From the NCBI GenBank assembly GCA_934183325.1, contig CAKPSH010000005.1, forward strand, positions 10,207 to 74,206: a stretch of 64,000 bases of DNA, in the 5' to 3' direction. Every line of letters starts with the position of its first letter. Positions within the stretch are counted from its first letter, which is position 1. Positions 34,483 to 42,505 of the stretch are shown here, piece after piece. The position numbers and the translations under genes were made by a program. Under the pieces are notes generated by a model that had not been told where the DNA came from, did not search any database, and saw only the letters and a program-made list of their open reading frames with translations. The DNA comes from an uncultured Clostridia bacterium. Lineage in GTDB: Bacteria; Bacillota; Clostridia; TANB77; CAG-508.

Positions 34483-36810
34483 CTATTTTCTGCTTTCATG
34501 ACATATAAAATAAATAATTTGATATTTTTTTGATATTTCATTTAATAAATTAATTGCCTTTGTTAATTTTTCTTGATCTAAATTTACAAAAGGATCATCT
34601 AATATTATAAATGGCTTTTCATTTTCATATAATGCATCTACTAATGCAAACCTCATACAAATACCAATTAAATCTCTATAACCTGTACTTAAATAAGCTA
34701 TCTCTTTTTTCTCTCCTTGTTCTTTAATTTGTACATTTAGCTTTACATCTACACTCGTATCAATTTTTTCTCCATTGATTATATTAATGTACTTTTCAAA
34801 TCCATTAATCATACCATTTAAATAATGTGATGAAAATTCTTCTTTAGCTCTTGTTAAATATTTTTGTGTTTTATTTAATATATCATATTTTTTATTTGCT
34901 TCTAATAGTTCATTTTTTAACATTTCAATTTCATTTTCTATGTCTTCTGAATTATCCATTGTGTTAATTAATCTATTCATTTCATTCTCATCATAACTTT
35001 TTTGATTAATCAACTCATTTAATTTTTTTGATAACTGTTCATTCCTATCTTTTATTTCTTGTATATTTTTTTCCTCAATTTCTATTACTTTTAAATTTGC
35101 AATATCATTTTCTTTTTCATAATTATTTTTATATAATTCATCTTCTTTTAATTTATTTATTAATTTTTCATATTCAATTTTCTTAGTTTTAATATTTTCA
35201 ATAATATTCTTACAGTTATTATTAAATTCAATAATATTATCTTTACTAATATTTTCTGGACAATATCTATTTAAATATAAGTTTATTTCATAAATTAACT
35301 TTTCTATATTTGATTTATATTCATTTCCCTTAATTTCTTTTTCTCTAATTATTTTTTCCATATTTTTATATTCATAATATTCATTATTTATTCTATTAAT
35401 ATATTCATAATTAATACTTGCTTCATCAATATTATTATCATATAAACTTACAAAATCATATATTTTTTCTTTTAATTCTTTTAAGGTTTTATTCTTTTCA
35501 TTAATAACTTTATTTAATTTTTCAATATTTTCTTTTTCATCTTTTTCCTTTTTTACTAAATTAAATATTAGCCCAACTACTCCTATTAATGAAATACTAT
35601 ATAAATATTTTGATATAAAAATTCCTAATACTATACCACTTATCACCAATAATAAATATATAATTATTTTTTTATTTTTCTTTTTATTTTTTTCTATTAT
35701 TTCTCTCTGCTTGTTTTTTAACTCATTTAATCTCTCATTAAATGAATTAATTTCTTTATTTGTATTTTCAATTTCACTATAAATTAAATAATTATCATTT
35801 ATCTCTTTATCATTAATCTCTTTACCATAAAATTTTCTTTTTAATTCTTCGTATTTTTCTGCTTCTTCATCTTCTATAATTAATTCATCTAATTTTGCGG
35901 TTAATGAATCAATGTTAAATGCAATATTCTCATATCTTTTTATTTCTTCATTTTCCGGTATTATATTATTAAAATATTTTTTTATTTCACTAATTTCACT
36001 CTCATCTTTTTTTATTATTCCACAGAGTTCATCGTATCTATCTTTTTTTATTTTGTTTTTCTCATTTTCAGCATTCAAGTTTATTTTTGCTTGATTATTA
36101 TCAAGTTCATTTTTATATAATTTTATTGTATTTGATAAATTTTCGATTTTTTTGTTTCTTTCGTTTATTAATTCTTCATTTTTCCTTGATTGCTCTAGTT
36201 CTCTATTCTTTATAAATATTTTGTTTTCTAATTCATTAATTTTTCCCTTATTTCCTATTTTTTTATATTCTTTCATAGCTAGTGTTATTCTATTTATTGC
36301 ATCCTCTGATGTATTTATATCATTTTCATTTTCTAATATGTTACTTAATTTTGAGCTTAAACTATCATTAATTTCTACAGATATATTATTTTGAGGTATA
36401 TATGTACTTCTCTCATAAGCTTGTCTATCTATCTTAAATATCTCTTCTCCAATATTTTCTGAATAATCTGAGGATTCACAATTAGTGCTCTTATTGTATA
36501 ATTTAAATGTATCTTCCTTTTCTTTTATCCCAAAAAATCTCTCAATTTCATATACCTTATTATCTATTTCAATTTCTAATGTACCACCAAATTTTCCGCC
36601 TTGCCAAGGATAATATTTTTTTCTCTCATTCTCATCTATAGCTCTTTTATTTGAATTATCAAATCCATAAAACATAACTTTTATAAATGTAGCTAAAGTA
36701 CTTTTACCCCATCCATTTACTTCATTTAATACATTTAATCCGTCAGAAAACTCATAATTAAATTCATGTAATTTTCCAAAATTTTGTATATAACATCTTA
36801 TTATTTTCAT
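34483..36810 (-). CDS. SbcC/YhaN-like SMC ATPase with membrane segment in the coiled coil
   Basis: A 775-residue Rad50/SMC-like ATPase. Walker A is GWGKSTL near residue 35, long coiled coils occupy about 170-650, a membrane pair sits within them near 370-405 (KKIIIYLLLVISG...), and the C-terminal lobe carries the signature LSTGYRDL and Walker B IILDDPFVNLD. A membrane hairpin inside the coiled coil is typical of YhaN rather than SbcC. With the nuclease encoded 16 bases upstream it should form a Rad50-Mre11-like DNA repair complex, probably at the membrane. Its length is less than Bacillus YhaN. Confidence 0.85.
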   Translation of the reverse strand: MKIIRCYIQNFGKLHEFNYEFSDGLNVLNEVNGWGKSTLATFIKVMFYGFDNSNKRAIDENERKKYYPWQGGKFGGTLEIEIDNKVYEIERFFGIKEKEDTFKLYNKSTNCESSDYSENIGEEIFKIDRQAYERSTYIPQNNISVEINDSLSSKLSNILENENDINTSEDAINRITLAMKEYKKIGNKGKINELENKIFIKNRELEQSRKNEELINERNKKIENLSNTIKLYKNELDNNQAKINLNAENEKNKIKKDRYDELCGIIKKDESEISEIKKYFNNIIPENEEIKRYENIAFNIDSLTAKLDELIIEDEEAEKYEELKRKFYGKEINDKEINDNYLIYSEIENTNKEINSFNERLNELKNKQREIIEKNKKKNKKIIIYLLLVISGIVLGIFISKYLYSISLIGVVGLIFNLVKKEKDEKENIEKLNKVINEKNKTLKELKEKIYDFVSLYDNNIDEASINYEYINRINNEYYEYKNMEKIIREKEIKGNEYKSNIEKLIYEINLYLNRYCPENISKDNIIEFNNNCKNIIENIKTKKIEYEKLINKLKEDELYKNNYEKENDIANLKVIEIEEKNIQEIKDRNEQLSKKLNELINQKSYDENEMNRLINTMDNSEDIENEIEMLKNELLEANKKYDILNKTQKYLTRAKEEFSSHYLNGMINGFEKYINIINGEKIDTSVDVKLNVQIKEQGEKKEIAYLSTGYRDLIGICMRFALVDALYENEKPFIILDDPFVNLDQEKLTKAINLLNEISKKYQIIYFICHESRK

Positions 36811-36826
36811 TATTTTCTCCTGTTCT

Positions 36827-37903
36827 TTATAACTCTTCCCCTGTTAATGCTTTCAATCCTGTAATAATAATTTCTTTTTTTTCTTCTTCTGTTAAATTTT
36901 CTTTTAAAATCATTCTAATAAATTCTCCTTTGAGTGAAGCATCATTTTCATAATCCAAATAATTTATTTTTAATGTTGTTTTATCATAGATTTTAACATA
37001 ATAAAATTCTTCATTATATTTTTTTAACAAATAATCAATATCTCTTTCTGAATTAATATCTACTTTTCCAACTAAAATTATTTTTATTAAATTTTGTTTC
37101 GAAATTTTCTCTATCTTTTCATTTATTTTTTGTTCAACTTCTGTTGTTGTCATAGTATCTGACACATCAACTTCTAGCTCCTCAAGTGTTCTAATTGAAT
37201 TAGATATAAATTTTGTTTCTAGTTTATTATTTTCAATATTTAAAAGTACAAAGCCTTTTTCTCCACATTCATCAAAGCCCCTACCTTCAAGACATCCAGA
37301 ATAGCAATATATTCCTCTATTATCCAATTTTTCTAATTTATATTTATGAATGTGTCCTAATGCTAAATAATCAATATTCTTATTTTTTAGTTCTCTTAGA
37401 TTTATAATTTCTGTCTTATCTTTTTTATTTTCATAGTTAGACTCTTGTCCATGTAATACTACTATATTAAAATCACTTTGATTTAGCATTAATGATTTGT
37501 ATATTTCATAACTATCTTTTTTACCAAATTCTATTCCTGATATTGCAACATTCTCATATTTATATGAATTCCATTCATTTTTATTAAATAATTTTAAATT
37601 ATCAGGAATTTCGTCTATTATAAAGTTTTCTTCATCATGATTTCCCTTTAAGTATATAAAATCTATATTCTTATTAGCCAATATTGTATCTCTAACAATA
37701 TTCTTAGCCTTCACTGATACTTTATTTTTATCAAATAAATCTCCAGCAATAATAATAATTCTAACATCATTATTATTTGCAAAATTAACCATATTTTGAA
37801 AACTATATAAAATTTCATCTCTTCTTTGTTTTGCTTTCTCCTTATCTAAATTGGCTTCTAGTTTAGAATCCAAATGCAAGTCACTACAATGTATAATTTT
37901 CAT
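36827..37903 (-). CDS. SbcD/YhaO-like DNA repair exonuclease (metallophosphoesterase)
   Basis: A 358-residue Mre11-type nuclease. Phosphoesterase motifs are all visible: HCSDLHLD (residues 5-12), GDLFDK, KGNHDEE, VLHGQES and GHIHKY. The C-terminal 120 residues would form the capping domain and contact the ATPase partner. It acts on DNA ends or hairpins with the YhaN-like protein encoded immediately downstream. The operon has its own promoter at 37963-37991. YhaO is a better name than SbcD because of the partner's membrane segment. Confidence 0.88.
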   Translation of the reverse strand: MKIIHCSDLHLDSKLEANLDKEKAKQRRDEILYSFQNMVNFANNNDVRIIIIAGDLFDKNKVSVKAKNIVRDTILANKNIDFIYLKGNHDEENFIIDEIPDNLKLFNKNEWNSYKYENVAISGIEFGKKDSYEIYKSLMLNQSDFNIVVLHGQESNYENKKDKTEIINLRELKNKNIDYLALGHIHKYKLEKLDNRGIYCYSGCLEGRGFDECGEKGFVLLNIENNKLETKFISNSIRTLEELEVDVSDTMTTTEVEQKINEKIEKISKQNLIKIILVGKVDINSERDIDYLLKKYNEEFYYVKIYDKTTLKINYLDYENDASLKGEFIRMILKENLTEEEKKEIIITGLKALTGEEL

Positions 37904-37962
37904 TACTATTGTTCCTTTCCATATTATTCTATCTTTTGTTTTTTTATATTTTCTTTTATTGT

Positions 37963-37991
37963 ATTTTATATTAACAGTTTTTTATTGTCAA
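37963..37991 (-). promoter_or_regulatory. promoter of the YhaO/YhaN-like operon
   Basis: Minus-strand TTGACA (37986-37991) and TAAAAT (37963-37968), 17-base spacer, about 60 bases upstream of the start codon. Confidence 0.7.
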
Positions 37992-38083
37992 TATATAATA
38001 CGAAAAAATGTTCTGTATCCTAATAATTAATTTTAAGTTATGAATTTCTTTTTATTCATCGTTATCTTATAATATCATATAAA

Positions 38084-38132
38084 AAATAACCATTATTACT
38101 AATTTTTATTTTAATAATAATGGCTATTTTTT
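38084..38132 (-). terminator. intrinsic terminator after the CorB-like gene
   Basis: AAATAGCCATTATTATTA and TAATAATGGTTATTT pair on the minus strand around an AT-rich loop, followed by TTTTATATG. It lies just after the stop codon at 38136. Confidence 0.75.
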
Positions 38133-38135
38133 TAT

Positions 38136-38678
38136 TTATTTAACTATATTACTCAATACTTTTCCAACAATATGTACAATTTGGGTTGAATTTTTATTTG
38201 CTATAACTTTGCCATAAGCTTTTCCTCCGACAGTTAATGATGCAACTAACGCACTTATTAAATATTGTATAAAATAAGGCAATCCATAGTTTTCAGTCAA
38301 CTTAACCGCAATTAAAGCACTGATTGATCCACTTAAAACTCCACATACATCTCCAATAACATCTGCACAAATATTTGCAACAATTGCTGAATTCTTAATT
38401 AACTTTATTGATGTTTTTGAACCTTTTACTTTTTTGGTAGCCTTAGCATGAAATTCTGCTTCATCAGCTACTGTAACTGCAACACCAATAATATCTGTTA
38501 AAATTCCGACAAATATTACAGCAATTAAAATCAATATTGCAAAAAATATATTTAGGTTTGACATTCCATTAGTCGTTATATATGACATTACTAATGATAA
38601 TGTAAAGGTTATAGCAAATGATTGAATAATCCATCTCGATTTAGGTTTTTCTTCATTTTTTTGCAATTCTTTATTCAC
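38136..38678 (-). CDS. CorB/CNNM-like membrane protein without CBS domains
   Basis: 180 residues with three or four membrane helices. The central GILTDIIGVAVTVADEAEFH and FHAKATKKVKG sequences resemble the DUF21 (CNNM/CorB) membrane domain of Mg2+/Co2+ transport proteins, but the CBS and CorC domains are absent. Similar short proteins in Clostridia are often labelled CorB-like; ion transport is inferred. The start is awkward: GTG at 38678 leaves only one base after AGGAG, while TTG at 38666 leaves 12. It lies downstream of the putative 530-nt RNA on the same strand, so the RNA could also be its leader. Confidence 0.65.
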   Translation of the reverse strand: MNKELQKNEEKPKSRWIIQSFAITFTLSLVMSYITTNGMSNLNIFFAILILIAVIFVGILTDIIGVAVTVADEAEFHAKATKKVKGSKTSIKLIKNSAIVANICADVIGDVCGVLSGSISALIAVKLTENYGLPYFIQYLISALVASLTVGGKAYGKVIANKNSTQIVHIVGKVLSNIVK

Positions 38679-38700
38679 TCTCCTATTTTTTATATCAATT

Positions 38701-38724
38701 AAGGCAGGAAATTAATCCTGCCTT
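38701..38724. terminator. hairpin between the structured RNA and the CorB-like gene
   Basis: AAGGCAGGA and TCCTGCCTT form a perfect 9-bp stem. The T-tract is good on the plus strand (TTTATTTTAG) and weak on the minus strand (AATTGATAT), so it may be a 3' boundary of the RNA or a processing site. It sits 22 bases before the CorB-like gene. Confidence 0.5.
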
Positions 38725-38733
38725 TTATTTTAG

Positions 38734-39264
38734 ATGGTAAAAACCCAAGTAAATTTTACGGTTTAGGTCTAGTTGAATTTCTCTATTTTCTACATTACAT
38801 TACTGTAAAGCCGTTTCCATTTAAAGAAAATATTTACTCTAAAAGTAAACACCAGATCGCCACTTAAGTCCGTACCTTAATCCTTAGATTCTCATGCGAC
38901 TTAGCAAACATTCTAGAAGTTTTCCTTGGCATACTTTTCTTATTACTAGTTTCTTTTGCAATCATAATTTCATAATTATAAGTAATTACTCCCAGTACTC
39001 TCACTCAAAACAGGCTACACTATGTATTTCGTGTCTTGGCACTCAACATAGGTTATACTTAAAACATAACGTTAATTGTTTAAGTCTCAATCAAAATAGG
39101 GACTTTATATATGCCATTATATATTACCCCCACTTTTTTATTCTTCATATAAATACACAAAACTGGCATTTCGCGCAAATATACGAAGCTTCAACGGTGT
39201 GCCCTTTAGTGGATTTTTAGCCCCACCCTCATAATAAAAAGTACGACTAGAATAATGCACCATC
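38734..39264 (-). ncRNA. probable structured non-coding RNA, about 530 nt, family unrecognised
   Basis: A 665-base gap (38679-39343) has no plausible protein. A perfect -10 and near-consensus -35 (39272-39300) predict a minus-strand start near 39264. The RNA would begin GATGGT and end ACCATC, which are complementary, and TCTAGT near the 5' end pairs with ACTAGA near the 3' end. Internal hairpins include CTATGT/ACATAG, ACTTAAA/TTTAAGT, TTTACT/AGTAAA, TTAAG/CTTAA, ATAATT/AATTAT and a 3' AAACC/GGGTTT stem. Base composition is less AT-rich than other gaps. It lacks tmRNA, RNase P, SRP and group I/II hallmarks. Size and closed ends recall large ornate RNAs such as ROOL, but I cannot confirm this. 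Confidence 0.65.
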
Positions 39265-39271
39265 AAAAATT

Positions 39272-39300
39272 ATTATAGCATATAAGATTTAAATTGTAAA
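39272..39300 (-). promoter_or_regulatory. promoter of the structured RNA
   Basis: Minus-strand TTTACA (39295-39300) and TATAAT (39272-39277), exactly 17 bases apart; start predicted at 39264-39265. Confidence 0.8.
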
Positions 39301-39343
39301 GTGAATTATTTGTGAATTCTTATCAATCGTTCTTCATTATTCG

Positions 39344-40045
39344 TCATTTTACTACATTATTGCTTTCTATGATTTTTTCTATGAATTGTACTAGTAAATT
39401 TTGACTCATATATTCTCTGAAATCTGGTATAAACCATAGTATTCTAAAAACAATTAGTAATATCACTACTGTAATAATCAATATTTCCAAATCTTTTAAT
39501 TTTTCTTTAAATGTTTTTTTATGATATACTTTATACCCATAATCTTTCATTCTTCTTGTATATGCATCTCTATATGCCTTTTGTACAGTTTCATCAATTT
39601 TTCTTTCTGCCTCTTCTTCAATATTATGATAATACTTGTTTTCATTATATGTATTTGATCTATCAACTGTATTCCTATGATTGTTTTCTGTTGTTTTTGT
39701 ATTACTTGTTTGTATATTATTAGATTGTGATTTTTGTTGTAGCTGTCTTTTTAAATACATATTTTCTTCATATAATTTTTTATACATATTTCTTACATTC
39801 TCAGTATCATTATTTATCTTATTTCTTTCTGTTTCCAATTGTTCATCATATTTAGTTCTTTTATCTTTATCAGATAAAATTTCATAAGCTTCATTTATTT
39901 CTTTAAATTTTTCCTCTGCCCATTTTTTCTTTTCTTCTGGATTTGCATCAGGGTGGTACATTTTTGCTAATGTTCTATATACCTTATCTATTATTTCTTT
40001 AGAAGCTTTCTCATTTACTTGTAAAATTTCATAATAATTTTTCAT
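39344..40045 (-). CDS. membrane-anchored J-domain protein
   Basis: 233 residues. Residues 1-70 are a J domain with the HPD motif in YHPDANPEE and the usual KFKEINEAYEILSDKDKR helix, so it should stimulate the ATPase of DnaK. A charged coiled-coil stretch (about 70-175) follows, then one membrane segment (about 185-205) and a short tail. There is no Gly/Phe region, zinc domain or substrate-binding domain, so it is not the general chaperone DnaJ but a specialised tail-anchored J protein. ATG after AAAGGAG. It lies between the structured RNA and repeat copy 5. Confidence 0.88.
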   Translation of the reverse strand: MKNYYEILQVNEKASKEIIDKVYRTLAKMYHPDANPEEKKKWAEEKFKEINEAYEILSDKDKRTKYDEQLETERNKINNDTENVRNMYKKLYEENMYLKRQLQQKSQSNNIQTSNTKTTENNHRNTVDRSNTYNENKYYHNIEEEAERKIDETVQKAYRDAYTRRMKDYGYKVYHKKTFKEKLKDLEILIITVVILLIVFRILWFIPDFREYMSQNLLVQFIEKIIESNNVVK

Positions 40046-40137
40046 TTATTACTCCTTTTATAATATTATAGCATATTTAATAATTATAAACTATATTTCT
40101 TTTAATTTATATATTTAATCTGAGAATAATTTATAAG

Positions 40138-40258
40138 ATAAAAAACAAGAATAACATTTTCTAAGTGCCAGAGGCACATAAGAAAATTTAATTCTTCCAT
40201 AATTATCTTCTAAGGAAACTCACTATTTCATAGATGACTTTCCTAAGAATATAAAAAA
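40138..40258 (-). repeat. terminator-associated palindromic repeat, copy 5 (long form, 121 bp)
   Basis: Nearly identical to copy 2 over 121 bp. Read on the minus strand it begins at the T-tract of the rplL terminator. Its hairpin-B outer stem has ATATTC against GAAGAT, one mismatched step between the states of copies 1 and 2. Confidence 0.92.
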
Positions 40259-40284
40259 ATAAAACCCATAAAGGGTTTTATTTT
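40256..40284 (-). terminator. rplL terminator (end of ribosomal protein operon)
   Basis: Minus strand: AAAATAAAACCC pairs with GGGTTTTATTTT over a 5-base loop, followed by TTTAT. Its T-tract is the first part of repeat copy 5. Confidence 0.85.
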
Positions 40285-40290
40285 CTATAA

Positions 40291-40665
40291 TTAAGCAAGT
40301 TCAACAACTGCTCCTACTTCTACGAATTTAGCTTTTAATTCTTCAGCTTCTGCTTTTGCAACGTTTTCTTTAACTGTCTTTGGAGCTCCATCTACTAATT
40401 CCTTAGCTTCTTTTAATCCTAATCCTGTTGCATCTCTAACAACTTTGATAACTTGGATTTTGTTAGCTCCAACGTCTTTTAATATTACGTTGAATTCTGT
40501 TTTTTCTTCAGCTGCTGCAGCACCTGCTCCAGCTCCAGCTGCAGGTGCAGCTGCTGCTACTGCAGAAACTCCGTATTTTTCTTCTATTCCTTTAACTAAT
40601 TCTGATAATTCAACTACTGTTAATTCATCAATAGTCTCTAATATTTTATCTGTTTTTTCACTCAT
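40291..40665 (-). CDS. rplL: 50S ribosomal protein L7/L12
   Basis: 124 residues. L7/L12 forms dimers on L10 in the ribosomal stalk and recruits translation factors. The N-terminal dimerisation helices (about 1-33) are followed by an Ala/Gly/Pro hinge (about 37-53) and the globular C-terminal domain with the factor-binding surface GLGLKEAKELVDGAP. AGGAGG lies upstream of the ATG. Last gene of the rpmG to rplL cluster. It is separated from rplJ by 445 bases, far more than the usual few tens of bases. Confidence 0.97.
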   Translation of the reverse strand: MSEKTDKILETIDELTVVELSELVKGIEEKYGVSAVAAAAPAAGAGAGAAAAEEKTEFNVILKDVGANKIQVIKVVRDATGLGLKEAKELVDGAPKTVKENVAKAEAEELKAKFVEVGAVVELA

Positions 40666-40863
40666 TTTTAAATCCTCCTAAATTATTTTATTATTTTTTA
40701 GATTATCATTTTTGTAATCTAACTTATCTTTGAATTCAAATATAAAATATTTTCAACTTTATATTTAATTCAATAACCTTTAATTGTTAATAAGCATTTT
40801 AATCTAAACTTTTAATGTTTTTAATGTTAATAATGCTTTTATTTTTTGTAAAATTCGCTACAT

Positions 40864-40986
40864 AATTTCAATCAAAATCAAGTAGTACTAGGCATTTTCA
40901 ATTCAAAATGCGGAAATGTACTTGTGTACATTGAGCAATTTTGATATTGAAAATAACGACGTAATACGACGATTTTCATTGAAATT
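40864..40986. repeat. 123-bp inverted-repeat element in the rplJ-rplL gap
   Basis: Terminal arms of 16 bp match at 15 positions: left AATTTCAATCAAAATC (40864-40879) and right GATTTTCATTGAAATT (40971-40986). Inside are two smaller hairpins, GCATTTT/AAAATGC (40892-40911) and ATGTAC/GTACAT (40916-40931). No coding potential. It may be a small non-autonomous mobile element or a folded operon-internal RNA structure. Confidence 0.7.
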
Positions 40987-41029
40987 AACATTATGCATTT
41001 TCTTTTTGTACTCTTACTTGATCTAATGC
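40984..41029 (-). pseudogene. duplicated 3' end of rplJ
   Basis: A 46-base copy of 41104-41149 with one mismatch, encoding the last residues LDQVRVQKENA and the stop of L10. It lies 74 bases beyond the real rplJ end. A remnant of a local tandem duplication. The rest of the 40666-41110 gap holds the 123-bp inverted repeat, a hairpin (AAAATTTAT/ATAAATTTT) between the two copies, and AT-rich sequence before rplL. Confidence 0.85.
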
Positions 41030-41110
41030 TTTCGCTTGCAAAATTTATTTCATAAATTTTTCACGCTTTTTGCATTATTAAACTTTGATTCATAATGTTT
41101 TTTATTAACA

Positions 41111-41605
41111 TTATGCATTCTCTTTTTGTACTCTTACTTGATCTAATGCAACTGCCAATTTTGAGATTGTTCCAAGTAAACCACCAGCAAGCATTGCAAT
41201 AAGTGTTTCTCTTGATGGTAATTTAGCTAATGTTATAATCTCTTCTGTTGTCATAACTTTTCCTTCAACTACACCACCTGTAATTTTGTAGAAGTCATGA
41301 TCCTTTGTATATTCATATATAGCTTTTGCAGGTTCTAAGTAATCATCATGTCCTATTATTACAGCTATAGGTCCTTCAACATTTAATCCTTCTATACCAC
41401 ATTTTTCTAAAGCTCTTCTTGTTATATTATTTTTTGTAATTTTATATTCAGAATTACTTTTTCTTAATGTTGCTCTTAAATTTGTAACATCTTCAACATT
41501 GATTCCTCTATATTCTGCTAATAATATTAATTTTGCTCCTTGCATTTTTTCTGCTAAACTATTAACTTCTTCCTCTTTTTTATTAATGATTTTTTTATTT
41601 GCCAT
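41111..41605 (-). CDS. rplJ: 50S ribosomal protein L10
   Basis: 164 residues; L10 binds 23S rRNA helix 43-44 and carries the L7/L12 dimers on its C-terminal helix. Typical sequences are LAEYRGINVEDVTNLRATLR, KNNITRRALE and the late LPSRETLIAMLAGGL. Preceded by an L10 leader structure through which L10 (with L12) usually represses its own expression. AGGGAGGTG is present before the ATG. Its last 35 bases are duplicated downstream. Confidence 0.97.
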   Translation of the reverse strand: MANKKIINKKEEEVNSLAEKMQGAKLILLAEYRGINVEDVTNLRATLRKSNSEYKITKNNITRRALEKCGIEGLNVEGPIAVIIGHDDYLEPAKAIYEYTKDHDFYKITGGVVEGKVMTTEEIITLAKLPSRETLIAMLAGGLLGTISKLAVALDQVRVQKENA

Positions 41606-41644
41606 TTGTTTCTTTCACCTCCCTTAATTTTTTATGTATATAAA

Positions 41645-41737
41645 TAACCGTCATATGCCACATCAAAGCATACGACGGTCTTATCCCGATCAATATACCT
41701 CGGTAGGATTTATATTATACCTACTGTCTTTGGCACT
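41645..41737 (-). ncRNA. L10 (rplJ) mRNA leader
   Basis: Minus strand: the conserved GTGCCAAAGACAGTAGG and CCTACCGAGG elements (41701-41736) match the ribosomal protein L10 leader family, with GTAGG/CCTAC pairing. A second strong hairpin follows (41647-41679, ACCGTC...GACGGT), and may be the attenuator. L10-L12 binds such leaders to lower transcription or translation of rplJL. Confidence 0.88.
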
Positions 41738-41762
41738 ATTTGGTTTATACATTCACATCTAA

Positions 41763-42446
41763 TTATTTTTGGTTTATATTGAAACTTGGTCCCATTGTTG
41801 TTGTAACATATACACTCTTTATATATTGTCCTTTAGCTGCTGCTGGTTTAGCTTTTATTATAGCTTCCATAATTGTATTATAGTTCTCTAATAATTTATC
41901 AGCACCAAAAGATAATTTTCCAAATCCTAAGTGTATGATGTTTGTTTTATCTAATCTGTATTCAACTTTACCAGCTTTAATTTCTGATATAGCTTTTGTA
42001 ACATCCATTGTTACTGTTCCAGATTTTGGGTTAGGCATTAAACCTTTTGGTCCTAAAACTCTACCTAATCTTCCTACAACACCCATCATATCAGGTGTAG
42101 CAACTATTACATCATAATCAAACCAATTTTCTTTTTCTATTTTTGGTATTAATTCTTCAGCTCCTACAAAATCAGCTCCTGCTGCTTTTGCTTCGTCTGC
42201 CTTTGGACCTTTAGCAAAAACTAAAACTTTTACAGATTTACCTGTACCATTTGGTAATACTACAGTTCCTCTTACTTGTTGATCAGCATGTTTAGAATCT
42301 ACTCCTAATCTTGCATGAAGTTCAACTGTTTCATCAAATTTTGTTTTTGGAAATTTTTCCATTATTTCGAAAGCTTCTTTAGCTTCATAAGCTTTTTTTG
42401 TATCAACAAGCTTCATAGCTTCTTGATATCTCTTTCCTCTTTTCAT
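41763..42446 (-). CDS. rplA: 50S ribosomal protein L1
   Basis: 227 residues; L1 forms the mobile L1 stalk near the E site and can repress its own operon. Typical sequences are MKRGKRYQEAMKLVD, the VVLPNGTGKS strand, GRLGRVLGPKGLMPNPKSGTV and the final SVYVTTTMGPSFNI. AGGGAGG upstream of the ATG. It follows rplK by 59 bases in the usual order. Confidence 0.97.
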   Translation of the reverse strand: MKRGKRYQEAMKLVDTKKAYEAKEAFEIMEKFPKTKFDETVELHARLGVDSKHADQQVRGTVVLPNGTGKSVKVLVFAKGPKADEAKAAGADFVGAEELIPKIEKENWFDYDVIVATPDMMGVVGRLGRVLGPKGLMPNPKSGTVTMDVTKAISEIKAGKVEYRLDKTNIIHLGFGKLSFGADKLLENYNTIMEAIIKAKPAAAKGQYIKSVYVTTTMGPSFNINQK

Positions 42447-42505
42447 TTTTTACCTCCCTTGGTATTATCGAATGTTCTTCACATTCTCCCAATTATATAT
42501 TAATA

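Noticed and set aside
34483..37903. YhaN/YhaO-type pair as a new defence system
   Set aside because: The domain order, membrane segment in the coiled coil and nuclease partner fit the known YhaN/YhaO (SbcCD-like) repair proteins.
38894..39220. 108-codon plus-strand ORF within the structured-RNA region
   Set aside because: No ribosome site, and its composition (His, Cys, Tyr, Asn-rich) is unlike a protein. The promoter, pairing ends and hairpins favour a minus-strand RNA.
38734..39264. tmRNA, RNase P RNA, 6S, SRP RNA or group I/II intron as identity of the structured RNA
   Set aside because: Looked for tRNA-like ends with CCA, the GAGGAAAGTCC and ACAGA RNase P cores, SRP helix motifs and intron domain V; none is present on either strand.
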